Below, one piece after another: positions 33,001 through 39,927 of a DNA stretch of 64,000 nt. Made by a program: the position numbers and the translations under genes. How positions within the stretch are numbered: position 1 is the first letter of the stretch; each line of letters begins with the position of its first letter. The notes beneath the pieces were generated by a model. It did no database searches and was not told the origin of the DNA. It saw nothing but the letters and a program-made list of their open reading frames with translations. Source of the DNA: Gp6-AA40 sp035492455 (GTDB lineage Bacteria; Acidobacteriota; Vicinamibacteria; Vicinamibacterales; UBA2999); the NCBI GenBank assembly GCA_035492455.1, contig DATJJE010000070.1, positions 124,001 through 188,000 on the forward strand, written 5' to 3'.

Positions 33001-33249
33001 TATGACATCAACTTCACCGATGGTCTCTCACATCAACTAGCTCTGTACGTGCTGGACTGGACCTTCGGTAACCGAGTGGAGCTGATAGAAGTCCTCGACG
33101 CGGCGACTAACGCGGTCTTGGACAGCCGTTCGGTCAGCAACTTCAGCGCGGGTGAGTATCTCGTCTGGTCTATACGTGGACATGTGCTTGTGCGCGTGAC
33201 GAGTATCAGCGGATATCAGACGGTAACGAGCGGACTCTTTGTCGACTAG
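30007..33249 (+). CDS. Large secreted protein with Ig-like repeats
   Basis: 1080 residues with an N-terminal leader (better start perhaps the ATG at 30028, MNSHKRVLIRCATGAAVLL). Residues ~115-560 form a propeller-like region (SYAQNGDGWPPDTNGDVGPTYY, FGDPVVAWDSAADRWIVTDF in parts, RWGDYSAMTIDPDGCTFWY). A CarboxypepD_reg-type domain (~575-650), an Ig-like Big_3/5 domain (~655-745) and two MBG-type repeats (SQTISFGPLSGKTYGDPPF; NQTITFGPLADKTTSDPPF) follow. The C-terminal ~110 residues (LDTTTQGTWHGVYGSTGYDI) form another beta domain. Likely an exported surface or matrix protein; no catalytic site is recognised. Confidence 0.88.
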   Translation: MAPRIPFMNSHKRVLIRCATGAAVLLNVFTWLTTSGHGQGVPETVSLPVVVQLEQGRPFDGDVRRLPSSLPSQHEHRPDHGEDPGLRPVSFGDDAVQRGGAVAPAPSPGGGSGAGSFFGLSYAQNGDGWPPDTNGDVGPTYYLQTVNTSLGIFRKSDGALMASFTFDQLMTQGNFGNLCDTDNFGDPVVAWDSAADRWIVTDFAFVLNGQGNPVAPYYQCFAVSKTGDPLTGGWYFYSLQTTDAFPDYPKLGVWPDGLYLTANLFGKQNFKNVRVWALNKTQMYAGAAASSVMFNLPGSIQGVSVFTGIPSTYHVVTGTPPSGRPNLISVIWSAKLARVWKFHVDWTNTANSTLTGPSNVTLASWGVAPTSVPAKNGNALDTLYERLMVQSQYTNRSNVESLWLTHTVANPLNSSLASPRWYQINVTNATISATPVQQSTFAPDSTVARWMPSLAVDKDGNMALGYSASSSTLFPAIRYAGRLAASDPLNTLGQTETSLVEGTASQCCQFSDGSTNNRWGDYSAMTIDPDGCTFWYTSEYYQSPQPTRLAEDNWQTRIGSFKFSSCTSNSATLQGTVTNSATSSPISGALVSAGGFSTTTDGGGQYTLNSLAAGSYTVTASAQGYVTGSASVTLTAGSTTVQNFSLAASAAASTSLAVSTASGTYGGTTTLSATLTSGGNGVTGKTISFTLNGNAAGSAATNGSGVATLSNVSLSGINAGSYPSGVGASFAGDGSYVSSSGANTLSIGKASQTISFGPLSGKTYGDPPFTVSATASSGLAISFGASGNCTVSSTTVTITGAGSCTITASQPGDSNYLPASSVQQTFAIAKANQTITFGPLADKTTSDPPFPVNATASSGLPVSFAASGQCTVSGNTVTITAAGSCTITASQSGNSNYNAAPNVQQSFNITSSGGGGSGTSASFLRLDTTTQGTWHGVYGSTGYDIANEASSYPAYAQVSVSGASMYTWTNSTSDVRALQLPNVNNRVASCWYSNVNFTYDINFTDGLSHQLALYVLDWTFGNRVELIEVLDAATNAVLDSRSVSNFSAGEYLVWSIRGHVLVRVTSISGYQTVTSGLFVD

Positions 33250-33250
33250 T

Positions 33251-33322
33251 CGATCCGAAACGGATCGAAGGTGCGAATAGAAGTCATTTGACGCGAGGGA
33301 TCGAGCGATTTGATCCCTCGCG
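33251..33322 (+). terminator. Two tandem hairpins after the Ig-repeat gene
   Basis: The first, CGATCCG-AAA-CGGATCG (33251-33267), starts two bases after the stop codon. The second pairs CGCGAGGGATC (33292-33302) with GATCCCTCGCG (33312-33322), an 11-pair perfect stem. A weak T/C-rich stretch follows. Together they are a plausible terminator for the large gene. Confidence 0.6.
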
Positions 33323-33479
33323 CTTACCGATCGATCTTCCCATGTGCACGCGTCGAGTCATTCAATAAATACCAAATCAAGAGAAACGCAACGCGAATCG
33401 TAGTGCATGCTACCGGGGTCGCGCTCGTCTCCACCACCGTCACCGGTACGCCGGACCACTCGGAATCGTCCAGTCCTGA

Positions 33480-33620
33480 CAGCGCATTCCGGTATGGCGC
33501 ACGTCCGGCGCCTCTGTCTTTAATCTGTCAACGCAGGGTTTGACGACGGGCACGTATGCGTTAAGCTTCACCGCCTCAGGCGATCCCACAACGCACAGCG
33601 TGCAGTTCCAGTTGCGGTAG
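33480..33620 (+). pseudogene. C-terminal remnant of an Ig-repeat/PxKF-type protein
   Basis: After a TGA at 33477 the frame reads IPVWRTSGASVFNLSTQGLT, then TTGTYALSFTASGDPTTHSV, then QFQLR and a stop. This is the usual last ~40 residues of acidobacterial Ig-repeat secreted proteins (T-x-G-T-Y-x-L-x-F ... HSVQFQLR end). Upstream the frame breaks off, and neighbouring frames contain only fragments (VALVSTTVTGTP). So this is a decayed gene end, lying just before the MBL gene at 33647. The rest of 33323-33479 shows nothing else I can support. Confidence 0.55.
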
Positions 33621-33646
33621 CACCGCTTCTGAGGAGGTTGAAGGTG

Positions 33647-34555
33647 ATGAGATTTGCTCGAGCGGTCGTCGCATTCGGTATCGTCGTGCTTGGCGCGGTC
33701 GTTGCGCAGGCGCAGAACGCGCCGGATTTCAGCAAGGTGGAAATCAAGGCAAACAAGGTGACCGACAAGTTCTACACGCTCGACGGCCAGGGCGGCACCA
33801 TCGGCGTGCTGTTCGGGCCCGATGGCGTGTTCATGGTCGACACGCAGTTTGCGCCGCTGAGTGACAAGATCGCCGCGGCGATCAAGCGTCTGACGCCGCA
33901 GCCGATTAAATTCATCGTCAACACGCACGTGCACGGGGACCACACGGGTGGTGACGAGAACTTCGGCAAGATGGGAGCGATGATCATCTCGCGCGAGGAA
34001 CTGCGCTACAGGCTGGCGCACCCGAACCCGAACGCGAATGGCACGCCTGCAACTCCGACGGCCGCGGTTGGACTGCCGAAGGTTACGTACCGCGACAGGC
34101 TGACGATGAGAATGAACGGTGAGGAGATCCAGATGATCGCCATTCCGCGGGCGCACACGGACGGCGACACGCTGGTCTACTTTCCTGGCCTGGACGTGAT
34201 CATGACCGGCGATTTTTACCGCTCGGTGCAGTACCCGAATGTCGATCGTGCCAACGGCGGTTCGCTGCAGGGGCTTATCGACGGCCTCGGCGTCGTCATC
34301 GGGCATGCCGGTCCGAATACGAAGATCATTCCGGGCCACGGAGCCACCGTGGATCGCAACGCGGTTATCGCGCACCGCGATCTGGCGCTCACCGTTCGCG
34401 ATCGGGTCGCGAAGCTTGTCGATCAGGGGCAGACAGAAGATCAGGTCGTGGCGGCGAAGGTAACGGCGGACCTGGATTCCAAGGTGCAGGAGGTCGGCAT
34501 GACCAGCGAACGATTTGTTCGCCAGGTGTACCAGGAGCTGAAAGCGAATCGCTGA
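33647..34555 (+). CDS. Secreted metallo-beta-lactamase-fold hydrolase
   Basis: 302 residues from the ATG at 33647 (GAGGAGG at 33631-33637), with signal peptide MRFARAVVAFGIVVLGAVVAQAQ. The zinc site shows in NTHVHGDHTGGDENF, PRAHTDGDTLVYFPGLDVIMTGD and PGHGATVDR. The arrangement is that of the class B-like cyclase/quinoprotein-relay-system MBL group common in Acidobacteriota. A TTG nine bases earlier is in frame but lies in the ribosome site. Substrate unknown. Confidence 0.88.
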   Translation: MRFARAVVAFGIVVLGAVVAQAQNAPDFSKVEIKANKVTDKFYTLDGQGGTIGVLFGPDGVFMVDTQFAPLSDKIAAAIKRLTPQPIKFIVNTHVHGDHTGGDENFGKMGAMIISREELRYRLAHPNPNANGTPATPTAAVGLPKVTYRDRLTMRMNGEEIQMIAIPRAHTDGDTLVYFPGLDVIMTGDFYRSVQYPNVDRANGGSLQGLIDGLGVVIGHAGPNTKIIPGHGATVDRNAVIAHRDLALTVRDRVAKLVDQGQTEDQVVAAKVTADLDSKVQEVGMTSERFVRQVYQELKANR

Positions 34556-34594
34556 GCGCGAATGCTCGTCAGCGTGTAGTTACCTTCTAGCGCG

Positions 34595-35158
34595 ATGCCC
34601 AACGACGAGACGTCGCGGACTTGGTGGCAGACCGTGCCGGGCATGATCACCGCGTTTGCGGGGCTGCTCACGGCAATCGGCGGCCTGCTGACGATCCTGC
34701 TGCAGGCGGGCATCATCGGGCCAGACGGCCGGTCGCGCGCGGAGGCCACTCGCGCTGCGCCGGCTTCCCCGGGGCCGACTGCCATTGCCGAACGTTCAGA
34801 ACGTCCTCCAGCGGATCTGGAGGCTGGACTCGAACGCGCCAATATTCAGCTCGGTATCGGAACTGCTGAACACATCGCCCAAGTCCGCGGCTACATCAGC
34901 GCCCCCGATGGAGCGTACGCACGGTTGGCGGATGCGTGTCTCGACGTGCTTGCCGGGCGGCGGCTGAAACGCCGCGGCTACCTCGACATGATCGACAAGT
35001 GGTATACGAGCGTCATCGGCGGCGAGAACCGCTATCTGTCCGAGACCGGAGACATTCGACGTTCGGAGCTGATGGATGCGATGGTCAAGGCGGCCAACGA
35101 GATCGACGGAACGCAAGCCACGTCGTTTGACGAGATCGTCGACGGAGTACAGCGATGA
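34595..35158 (+). CDS. Single-span membrane protein of unknown function
   Basis: 187 residues: a short cytoplasmic N-terminus, one membrane helix (about 17-42, MITAFAGLLTAIGGLLTILL), an Ala/Pro/Arg linker, then a predicted helical domain (ADACLDVLAGRRLKRRGYLDMI, SELMDAMVKAANEIDG). The stop overlaps the start of the binding-protein gene by ATGA, so the two are translated together and probably act together. No family recognised. Confidence 0.72.
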   Translation: MPNDETSRTWWQTVPGMITAFAGLLTAIGGLLTILLQAGIIGPDGRSRAEATRAAPASPGPTAIAERSERPPADLEAGLERANIQLGIGTAEHIAQVRGYISAPDGAYARLADACLDVLAGRRLKRRGYLDMIDKWYTSVIGGENRYLSETGDIRRSELMDAMVKAANEIDGTQATSFDEIVDGVQR

Positions 35159-35922
35159 AAACGTCCGCAACATCGGCCGTAGCGTTCGCTGTGGTATTCG
35201 TCGGATTGCTGTTCCAGGGAACAGCTCGCGCCGCCGATCTCGTCATTCTCACGAATCAGGGTGCAACGCCCGGCGTGAAAGAGCTCGCCAGCGCGTTCGA
35301 GCGTATGAGCGGAAACAAGGTGACGGTCGTCCAGGTGGAAGGCGACGCGCTCGAACGAACGATCGACGAAGGGCGCGCGGACCTCGTCACGGCTAATCCG
35401 GACACCATCAACGATCTCGTCAAGAAGCGCAAGGTCGTCACACAGACGATTACCCCGTTCGTGCTCGCCGGCCTCGGACTGTCGGTCCGGGCCGGCGCGC
35501 CGAAGCCCGACATAAGCACGGTCGAGGCCTACAAGGCGACGCTCGTCGCCGCGAAGTCGATCGGCTACTCACGCGGTTGCAGTGGCACGCATGTCGCGGA
35601 AGGGATCGCGCAGCTCGGTCTCACCGATCGGTTGAAAGGCAAGACGACGTTGACGGCAGGCGGTCCGGTCACCGATTACCTGGCTCGCGGCGACTTCGAG
35701 CTTGGCCTTCAACAGACCAACATCATGGTTGGCGTGCCGGGGACCGACTACGTAGGACCATTGCCCGGCTATCTGAACAAACCGTGCCCATCGAGCGTCG
35801 CGTTGCTCACTGCTTCGAAGCAGGCGGACGCGGCGCGTGCGATGATCAAGTTCATGGCGTCACCGGCAGCGGCGCCCCTGTTGCGCAAGACACACGTCGA
35901 ACCGGCCGTCCGCCGCAAGTAG
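35155..35922 (+). CDS. Orphan ModA-like substrate-binding protein
   Basis: The 255-residue exported protein (signal to ...QGTARAAD) has the class II periplasmic-binding fold: LVILTNQGATPGVKELASAFERMSG (in parts), VTTANPD-like RADLVTANPDTINDL, YSRGCSGTHVAEGIAQLG and ALLTASKQADAARAMIKFM. It resembles ModA/SBP_bac_11 proteins for oxyanions. No permease or ATPase is nearby; the coupled upstream gene is a single-span protein. Without a transporter it may act as a sensor or enzyme-like binder. Confidence 0.82.
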   Translation: MKTSATSAVAFAVVFVGLLFQGTARAADLVILTNQGATPGVKELASAFERMSGNKVTVVQVEGDALERTIDEGRADLVTANPDTINDLVKKRKVVTQTITPFVLAGLGLSVRAGAPKPDISTVEAYKATLVAAKSIGYSRGCSGTHVAEGIAQLGLTDRLKGKTTLTAGGPVTDYLARGDFELGLQQTNIMVGVPGTDYVGPLPGYLNKPCPSSVALLTASKQADAARAMIKFMASPAAAPLLRKTHVEPAVRRK

Positions 35923-36160
35923 ACGAAGACGGTCGAACGCATCATCGGTGCATTCGACGCCGGCGGGCAGCACGCCATCCGCAGCCATCTGGCCGCGACC
36001 TTCCGTCTCTTCGTCTCCCAGCGCCTGGTGCCGAAGAAGGCGGGCGAGTCGGAAGGCAAGACGCTCCTCGATGCGATGCGCGACGGCGCGCTCGACGGGA
36101 TGCAGCATTTCGAGCGAGCTCGAAAAGCTGGTGCGTGCAGGCATCGTCCTTACGCAGTGA
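35923..36160 (+). pseudogene. pilT: Decayed PilT/PilU C-terminus
   Basis: Directly after the binding-protein stop, one frame reads TKTVERIIGAFDAGGQHAIR then SHLAATFRLFVSQRLVPKK, the conserved PilT stretch (R-T-V-E-R-I-I ... Q-x-x-I-R-x-x-L-A-x-x-x-x-x-V-x-Q-R-L). Then comes LLDAMRDGALDGMQHF. The match goes on as SELEKLVRAGIVLTQ in the next frame, implying a one-base loss near 36110. The segment between PKK and LLDAM is shorter than in PilT, and the ATPase core is missing. It is a genuine gene remnant, not a working type IV pilus ATPase. Confidence 0.75.
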
Positions 36161-36362
36161 GACGCGAACGCGTCAATCGAATCGTTCTCACCGGCTCGTC
36201 GAGACGCGCGCGCCACGATTGAAGGATCGACCACTGGTGCAGGCACTTCATGCACCGCCACGTTGACGTAATGCCTTCGAGGTGGGCCCGCAGCACCAGC
36301 GTGATCCATCCATACGTGCTGCAGCACGGGCACTCCTGAGGAACCCTGCTCGTCGTTGTCAT
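36150..36362 (-). CDS. Small zinc-ribbon protein
   Basis: 70 residues with two cysteine pairs, CPCC and CMKC, spaced as in a zinc ribbon and with W-R-C before the second pair (STWRCMKCLHQW), much like the zinc ribbon at 50793 (YWRCHECGTVW). It starts by ATGA overlap with the upstream membrane-protein gene. The 3' end overlaps the pilT remnant by 11 bases. Function unknown; possibly a nucleic-acid or protein binder. Confidence 0.6.
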   Translation of the reverse strand: MTTTSRVPQECPCCSTYGWITLVLRAHLEGITSTWRCMKCLHQWSILQSWRARLDEPVRTIRLTRSRLTA

Positions 36363-36571
36363 TCAGCGCTTCTCCGTACCATCCTCCCGAGGGACAGCAG
36401 CACGATCAGTTTGACTACGAGCAGGCCGCCAAAGAGCGCGAGGAGCTGCGGCGGCGACCACGTGGCGAGCCTCTCAACCTGCTCGAGGAACTGCGTTGCC
36501 AGGGTCAGGAGCGGCAGGGCGACGAGGACGACAATCGCGACGCTCACCACCAGCATTCCAAACCTGCTCAT
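36359..36571 (-). CDS. Small two-span membrane protein
   Basis: 70 residues: helix (MSRFGMLVVSVAIVVLVALP, extending to LLTLATQ), loop (FLEQVERLATWSPPQ), helix (LLALFGGLLVVKLIVLLSLG) and a positive tail (RMVRRSAE), as in a real membrane protein. It is coupled to the zinc-ribbon gene by a four-base overlap. No clear ribosome site is seen. A parallel pair (short membrane protein plus zinc ribbon, four-base overlap) is at 50668-50999. Confidence 0.55.
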   Translation of the reverse strand: MSRFGMLVVSVAIVVLVALPLLTLATQFLEQVERLATWSPPQLLALFGGLLVVKLIVLLSLGRMVRRSAE

Positions 36572-36727
36572 CTGCCGGCCAGCCCGAGTGCAAGCAGCAT
36601 GCGGTGACGATCTGCTGACATCTGCATGGTTGTGCCGTCGATGGCGCTCAGGAAGGTGCGCAGAACTCAGAACTTCCGAGTTCCGCGATCACCAGAAAGG
36701 TTGAGCCGATCATGCGACGATAGAGGA

Positions 36728-37027
36728 ATGCAGCTTCGACGTGCCCGGTTGTGTCTCGACTGCGAGGAGATCCACGAAGATCAGCGATGTCCTGTCTGTG
36801 CCTCCGAGACATTCGCGTATCTCACCCGGTGGATTCCATCGCCCGAGCGCCGCACGCAACCGCGCCCGGCCAAACCGACGCCGGCGCTGCCAGCGCGGCC
36901 CAGTCGCGGCAAAATGCTTGGCCTTGGTGTGGCCGGCGTGGGGCTCTTCGGTCTCGCGCAGTGGCTCGCGAAAGGACGGAAGTGGATCGAAGAGACGGGC
37001 GAGCGGAACGTTGGCGAGTTGAAGTAG
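36728..37027 (+). CDS. Small zinc-binding protein with a C-terminal hydrophobic segment
   Basis: 99 residues with a four-cysteine ribbon near the N-terminus (LCLDCEEIHEDQRCPVCASE), then a Pro/Arg linker and a hydrophobic stretch (MLGLGVAGVGLFGLAQWLAK) followed by KGRKWIEETGERNVGELK. The layout suggests a tail-anchored or peripheral membrane protein with a cytoplasmic zinc ribbon. The longer frame from 36626 is Arg-rich and has no ribosome site; GAGGA lies just before the ATG at 36728. Confidence 0.65.
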   Translation: MQLRRARLCLDCEEIHEDQRCPVCASETFAYLTRWIPSPERRTQPRPAKPTPALPARPSRGKMLGLGVAGVGLFGLAQWLAKGRKWIEETGERNVGELK

Positions 37028-37050
37028 CGACGCGCGCCCGCTCGGTGTGA

Positions 37051-37557
37051 TTACTCCTTCGCCGCCTCGCAGAAATGCTCGTTGGTTTCCGTCGCCAGTC
37101 CGAGCACCGTGGTTGGTGCCCCCGGAATCGGCGGCGGGAACGTCAACGTCGCCAATGACCCCGTAGAAATCAACGCCTGGACTTGCGCGAGGAATCCCGT
37201 GGAAATGCCGCACGCCGCGTCGAAGTTCTGCGTCTGCTGATCGAGCGCGGCAACTTCCTGCTGCAGCTTGGTCGCCAGCGAGCGCACCTGACCGCACGCC
37301 AGGCTTGAAGTAGAGATCGACGCGTTAATCCAGTTCGCAAGCACATGAAGCGCAGGGAGTGGACGTGTGGTCGTGCCGATGTCAATCGTGCAGGTGACGC
37401 CCGATGTCGACAGCCTGCCTGAGGCCGTTGCTGCATCGGACGCGAACCCGGAGGTACCCACGGTGGTGCTCAGTGACGGCGCGGTTGGAGAAGACATGCT
37501 GCAGGCGCTGATCAGCGCAGCGACCGAAGCGAGAAGGAAGATCTTAGTACGTGTCAT
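37051..37557 (-). CDS. Lipoprotein of unknown function
   Basis: 168 residues with a lipobox (MTRTKIFLLASVAALISACS, Cys about residue 19), a Ser/Thr-rich linker, then a helical segment (VRSLATKLQQEVAALDQQTQNF) and four further cysteines that may pair in the periplasm. No family recognised. It is convergent with the zinc-binding gene at 36728. Confidence 0.72.
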   Translation of the reverse strand: MTRTKIFLLASVAALISACSMSSPTAPSLSTTVGTSGFASDAATASGRLSTSGVTCTIDIGTTTRPLPALHVLANWINASISTSSLACGQVRSLATKLQQEVAALDQQTQNFDAACGISTGFLAQVQALISTGSLATLTFPPPIPGAPTTVLGLATETNEHFCEAAKE

Positions 37558-37744
37558 TAGCGCAGCTCCGATACGAAGACCGGCGCGCGAAGACCGCTCC
37601 GCGCACCGGCTGTTGCACGGGCCGCCACCCTCCCCCGAAGATAACGACCCGGGGAAATGCTAACCACACGCGGCCCCGCAGGGGAACCGCCCAACATTAA
37701 TTTGACGGCACCCCACGTACTGCTCAGTCGCATGAATGCGTTGG

Positions 37745-38446
37745 CTACTTGACACCCGACGTTCCACGCGTCTCTCGTCCAAGCGCCTCGGTAAACGCCC
37801 GCTGCTCCGCGCCCATCTTCACCGGCGTCGTTCCGAGAGCGATGTCTCGTGCGGATGCGTTCGGTCCATACGCGCGCTCGTTCTTCGAGGTGTCAGGATT
37901 CAAGCTGCCGCCTGACAGATCGATTCCCGCAAACAGTCCTTTCGCCCGCGAGTAGGACAGCATCTCTGCCGACAGTTGCGCATCGGTTGCCGCACTGGCG
38001 CTGCGTCCGACAGGACCCGCGGCGATCGATGCGTCGCCGCCAAGCGTCACCTTGTTGCGCAGCAGCTTCTCGACGCCCCTCTGGTTCATCACGATCAGCA
38101 CCAGGTCAACGCTCTGGACGCCAGCCTGCAATCCAGCGCTGCCCTTCGTCAGTTCCATGAACACCGGTGGCCCCCACGCACCGGCGTGTTTGCAGCTCAT
38201 CACACCCGATCCATGTTCTCCACCGACAATGAACCCGGCCTTCTTCAGGTTGGGGATGACGACGACACACTGTGCTTTCTTCCAGATCGAATCAGGAATG
38301 CCGTTGTCAGGAGCGTTCCTGATTTCGCCCAGAACGGTCGCCGCTTCGTTGAGCTTCTCCGTGTCGTGCTGTTTCAGCTGACCGAACGCCGTCGTCGCCA
38401 TGAGCAGCGCGGCGGCACTCGCTACAACTGTGTTCAGTGTCCGCAT
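37745..38446 (-). CDS. SYLF (Ysc84) lipid-binding domain protein
   Basis: 233 residues from the ATG at 38446 (GGAGG 5 bases upstream), with signal peptide MRTLNTVVASAAALLMATTAFGQ. The SYLF domain is clear: IPDSIWKKAQCVVVIPNLKKAGFIVGGEHGSGVM (in parts), FMELTKGSAGLQAGVQSVDLVLIVMNQRG and LSYSRAKGLFAGIDLSGGSL. SYLF proteins bind phosphoinositides or acidic lipids. Bacterial members of this type are exported, and their role is unclear. Confidence 0.9.
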   Translation of the reverse strand: MRTLNTVVASAAALLMATTAFGQLKQHDTEKLNEAATVLGEIRNAPDNGIPDSIWKKAQCVVVIPNLKKAGFIVGGEHGSGVMSCKHAGAWGPPVFMELTKGSAGLQAGVQSVDLVLIVMNQRGVEKLLRNKVTLGGDASIAAGPVGRSASAATDAQLSAEMLSYSRAKGLFAGIDLSGGSLNPDTSKNERAYGPNASARDIALGTTPVKMGAEQRAFTEALGRETRGTSGVK

Positions 38447-38653
38447 GCCAACCTCCATCGGCGTTTCAGTGCAACGCGGAACCCGGCGCTGAACCGATGA
38501 CGTGTCGCCTTGGCGTGCGAAGAAATCAGGTGTAATTAGCGATGGTGCGCATGCGACGCGCGATCTGCGGCCGAACGGCTATGCTCACATCTTGAGAGCT
38601 CGATCACCATCTACAGCAGATAAGCTCATGATGGCGCCCGGCGATCGCGGAGC

Positions 38654-38688
38654 AAAAACAAAGAGCCGGCACCTTGAGGTGACGGCTC
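38654..38688 (-). terminator. Intrinsic terminator of the PEP-CTERM gene
   Basis: GAGCCG (38663-38668) and CGGCTC (38683-38688), with inner CACCT/AGGTG, make a 26-base hairpin. On the minus strand it is followed by TTTGTTTTT (38662-38654). It lies 29 bases after the PEP-CTERM gene stop, a textbook rho-independent terminator. Confidence 0.85.
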
Positions 38689-38716
38689 CCTGTTTGGACA
38701 CGAGGGTGTGGTGAGC

Positions 38717-39394
38717 TTACGCCTTGGTTGAGTAACGACGACGAAGTCTGGTCGCCGCCCCGAACAGCCCGGTACCGAAGAGCACGAGCGAACCCGGTTC
38801 GGGAACGAGATTCTGGCCTGACGTTCCCCCGCCGGTACTGGTGTTGATGATATCGGTGCTGATCGCCGTATACGGAGAACCCTGGCCGCCGCTGAAACCT
38901 CCTGTGAAACCGAAGTAAGTGAACTGCGTTGCGGGATCCATCCCGATTGCAAGGAGCAGCTCGCGGCCTTTCGTATCGTGACCCGAGGCGGTGATAGCGC
39001 CGGTGAAGCCGTCGTTGATCGCCACGGTAACGCCTCCCGAGAGGTCGCCGCTCAGCAGGTTGATGGGCGCGAGGATGCCGAGGGCGGGGATCGAGCCGAC
39101 GAGCGTGATCGTATTGAGGTTCTTGTCGAAGCTCAAAACACCGCAGCCTCCGACGGCATCGCCGCATACACCGGCGCCCTCCACGTCAAACAGCCCATTG
39201 TTGATTGGTGCACCAGTGATGGTGAGGGCGTCGATGAAAATGCCCGACCCAGTTATGTTCGCCCCAATATTGATGGTGCCGCCCGGCCCGCCGAGCGAAC
39301 CCGTGCTGAAATCGATCACGGTCGCGTTGGCAGATCCGGCGCCCAATGCGAACACCGCCGCCGCGAGAACCGCTGATTTGATGAACGTTTTCAT
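38717..39394 (-). CDS. PEP-CTERM sorting-domain protein
   Basis: 225 residues: signal peptide (MKTFIKSAVLAAAVFALGAGSANA), a Gly/Ser/Thr-rich beta mature part, and a C-terminal sorting signal VPEPGSLVLFGTGLFGAATR then RLRRRYS. PEP-CTERM tails are cut by exosortase, usually in biofilm/exopolysaccharide-producing Gram-negatives. No exosortase is in the window. Two close cysteine pairs (CGDAVGGCG) might form disulfides. Function of the mature part is unknown. Confidence 0.9.
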   Translation of the reverse strand: MKTFIKSAVLAAAVFALGAGSANATVIDFSTGSLGGPGGTINIGANITGSGIFIDALTITGAPINNGLFDVEGAGVCGDAVGGCGVLSFDKNLNTITLVGSIPALGILAPINLLSGDLSGGVTVAINDGFTGAITASGHDTKGRELLLAIGMDPATQFTYFGFTGGFSGGQGSPYTAISTDIINTSTGGGTSGQNLVPEPGSLVLFGTGLFGAATRLRRRYSTKA

Positions 39395-39927
39395 ATCGTC
39401 CGCTCCCCGTGTCTGTGGAATCGCCCAGAGCGATTCGCGCGGCCTGCGGGGGCAACAGTGGTACCAAAGGCCGGGGTCTGTCGTCAGATTTCAAGAGTGC
39501 CGTTATTTGTCTGGAAATACTGGGTTTTCTGAACGGTGCACAACAGACTTGAGTGCCATGCTTGGGCTTAGCCAGACTGTTCGGCTGCTCAGGGGCCGAC
39601 TTTTTTCCGCGATCAGGGACCGATGGCCGACTTCTTTGCGGCGAAGGTGCTATGTCAATGTCGCGTCGGAAGCACGTGTCGAGCGTATGGCGCCGCGACA
39701 AACCGCCGCTTACTGAACCCGTACGCGGTCGATCGCTGCTTCCAATTCGCTGAAAGACCTTTCGGGCAGCGTAACGGGGCGGTTGCGCACGCTGCTGAAA
39801 TCCGCGAGATCGGCGGCGTGGCAATCAGTCGACGCGTCCGCAGCTCTCTCACCGCCGCGTGCTTGCAACGGTCGGCCTCCGATTTGCCGCGCATCGATAC
39901 ACGCCTCCCGTTCGGAAAGGAGTGACC
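39395..39927. other. 533-base stretch without a supported gene
   Basis: This holds the upstream regions of the PEP-CTERM gene (minus) and of the sugar-dehydrogenase gene (plus). Open frames exist on both strands, but none has a ribosome site or family look. A minus-strand frame ending near 39710 (SVRNRPVTLPERSFSELEAA) has protein-like composition and could be a gene fragment, but it has no start or second anchor. AAAGGAG at 39917-39922 is the ribosome site of the plus gene. Confidence 0.5.

Noticed and set aside
33310..33543. A 77-codon plus-strand frame
   Set aside because: No ribosome site, mixed composition; the Ig-repeat tail is in a different frame of the same region.
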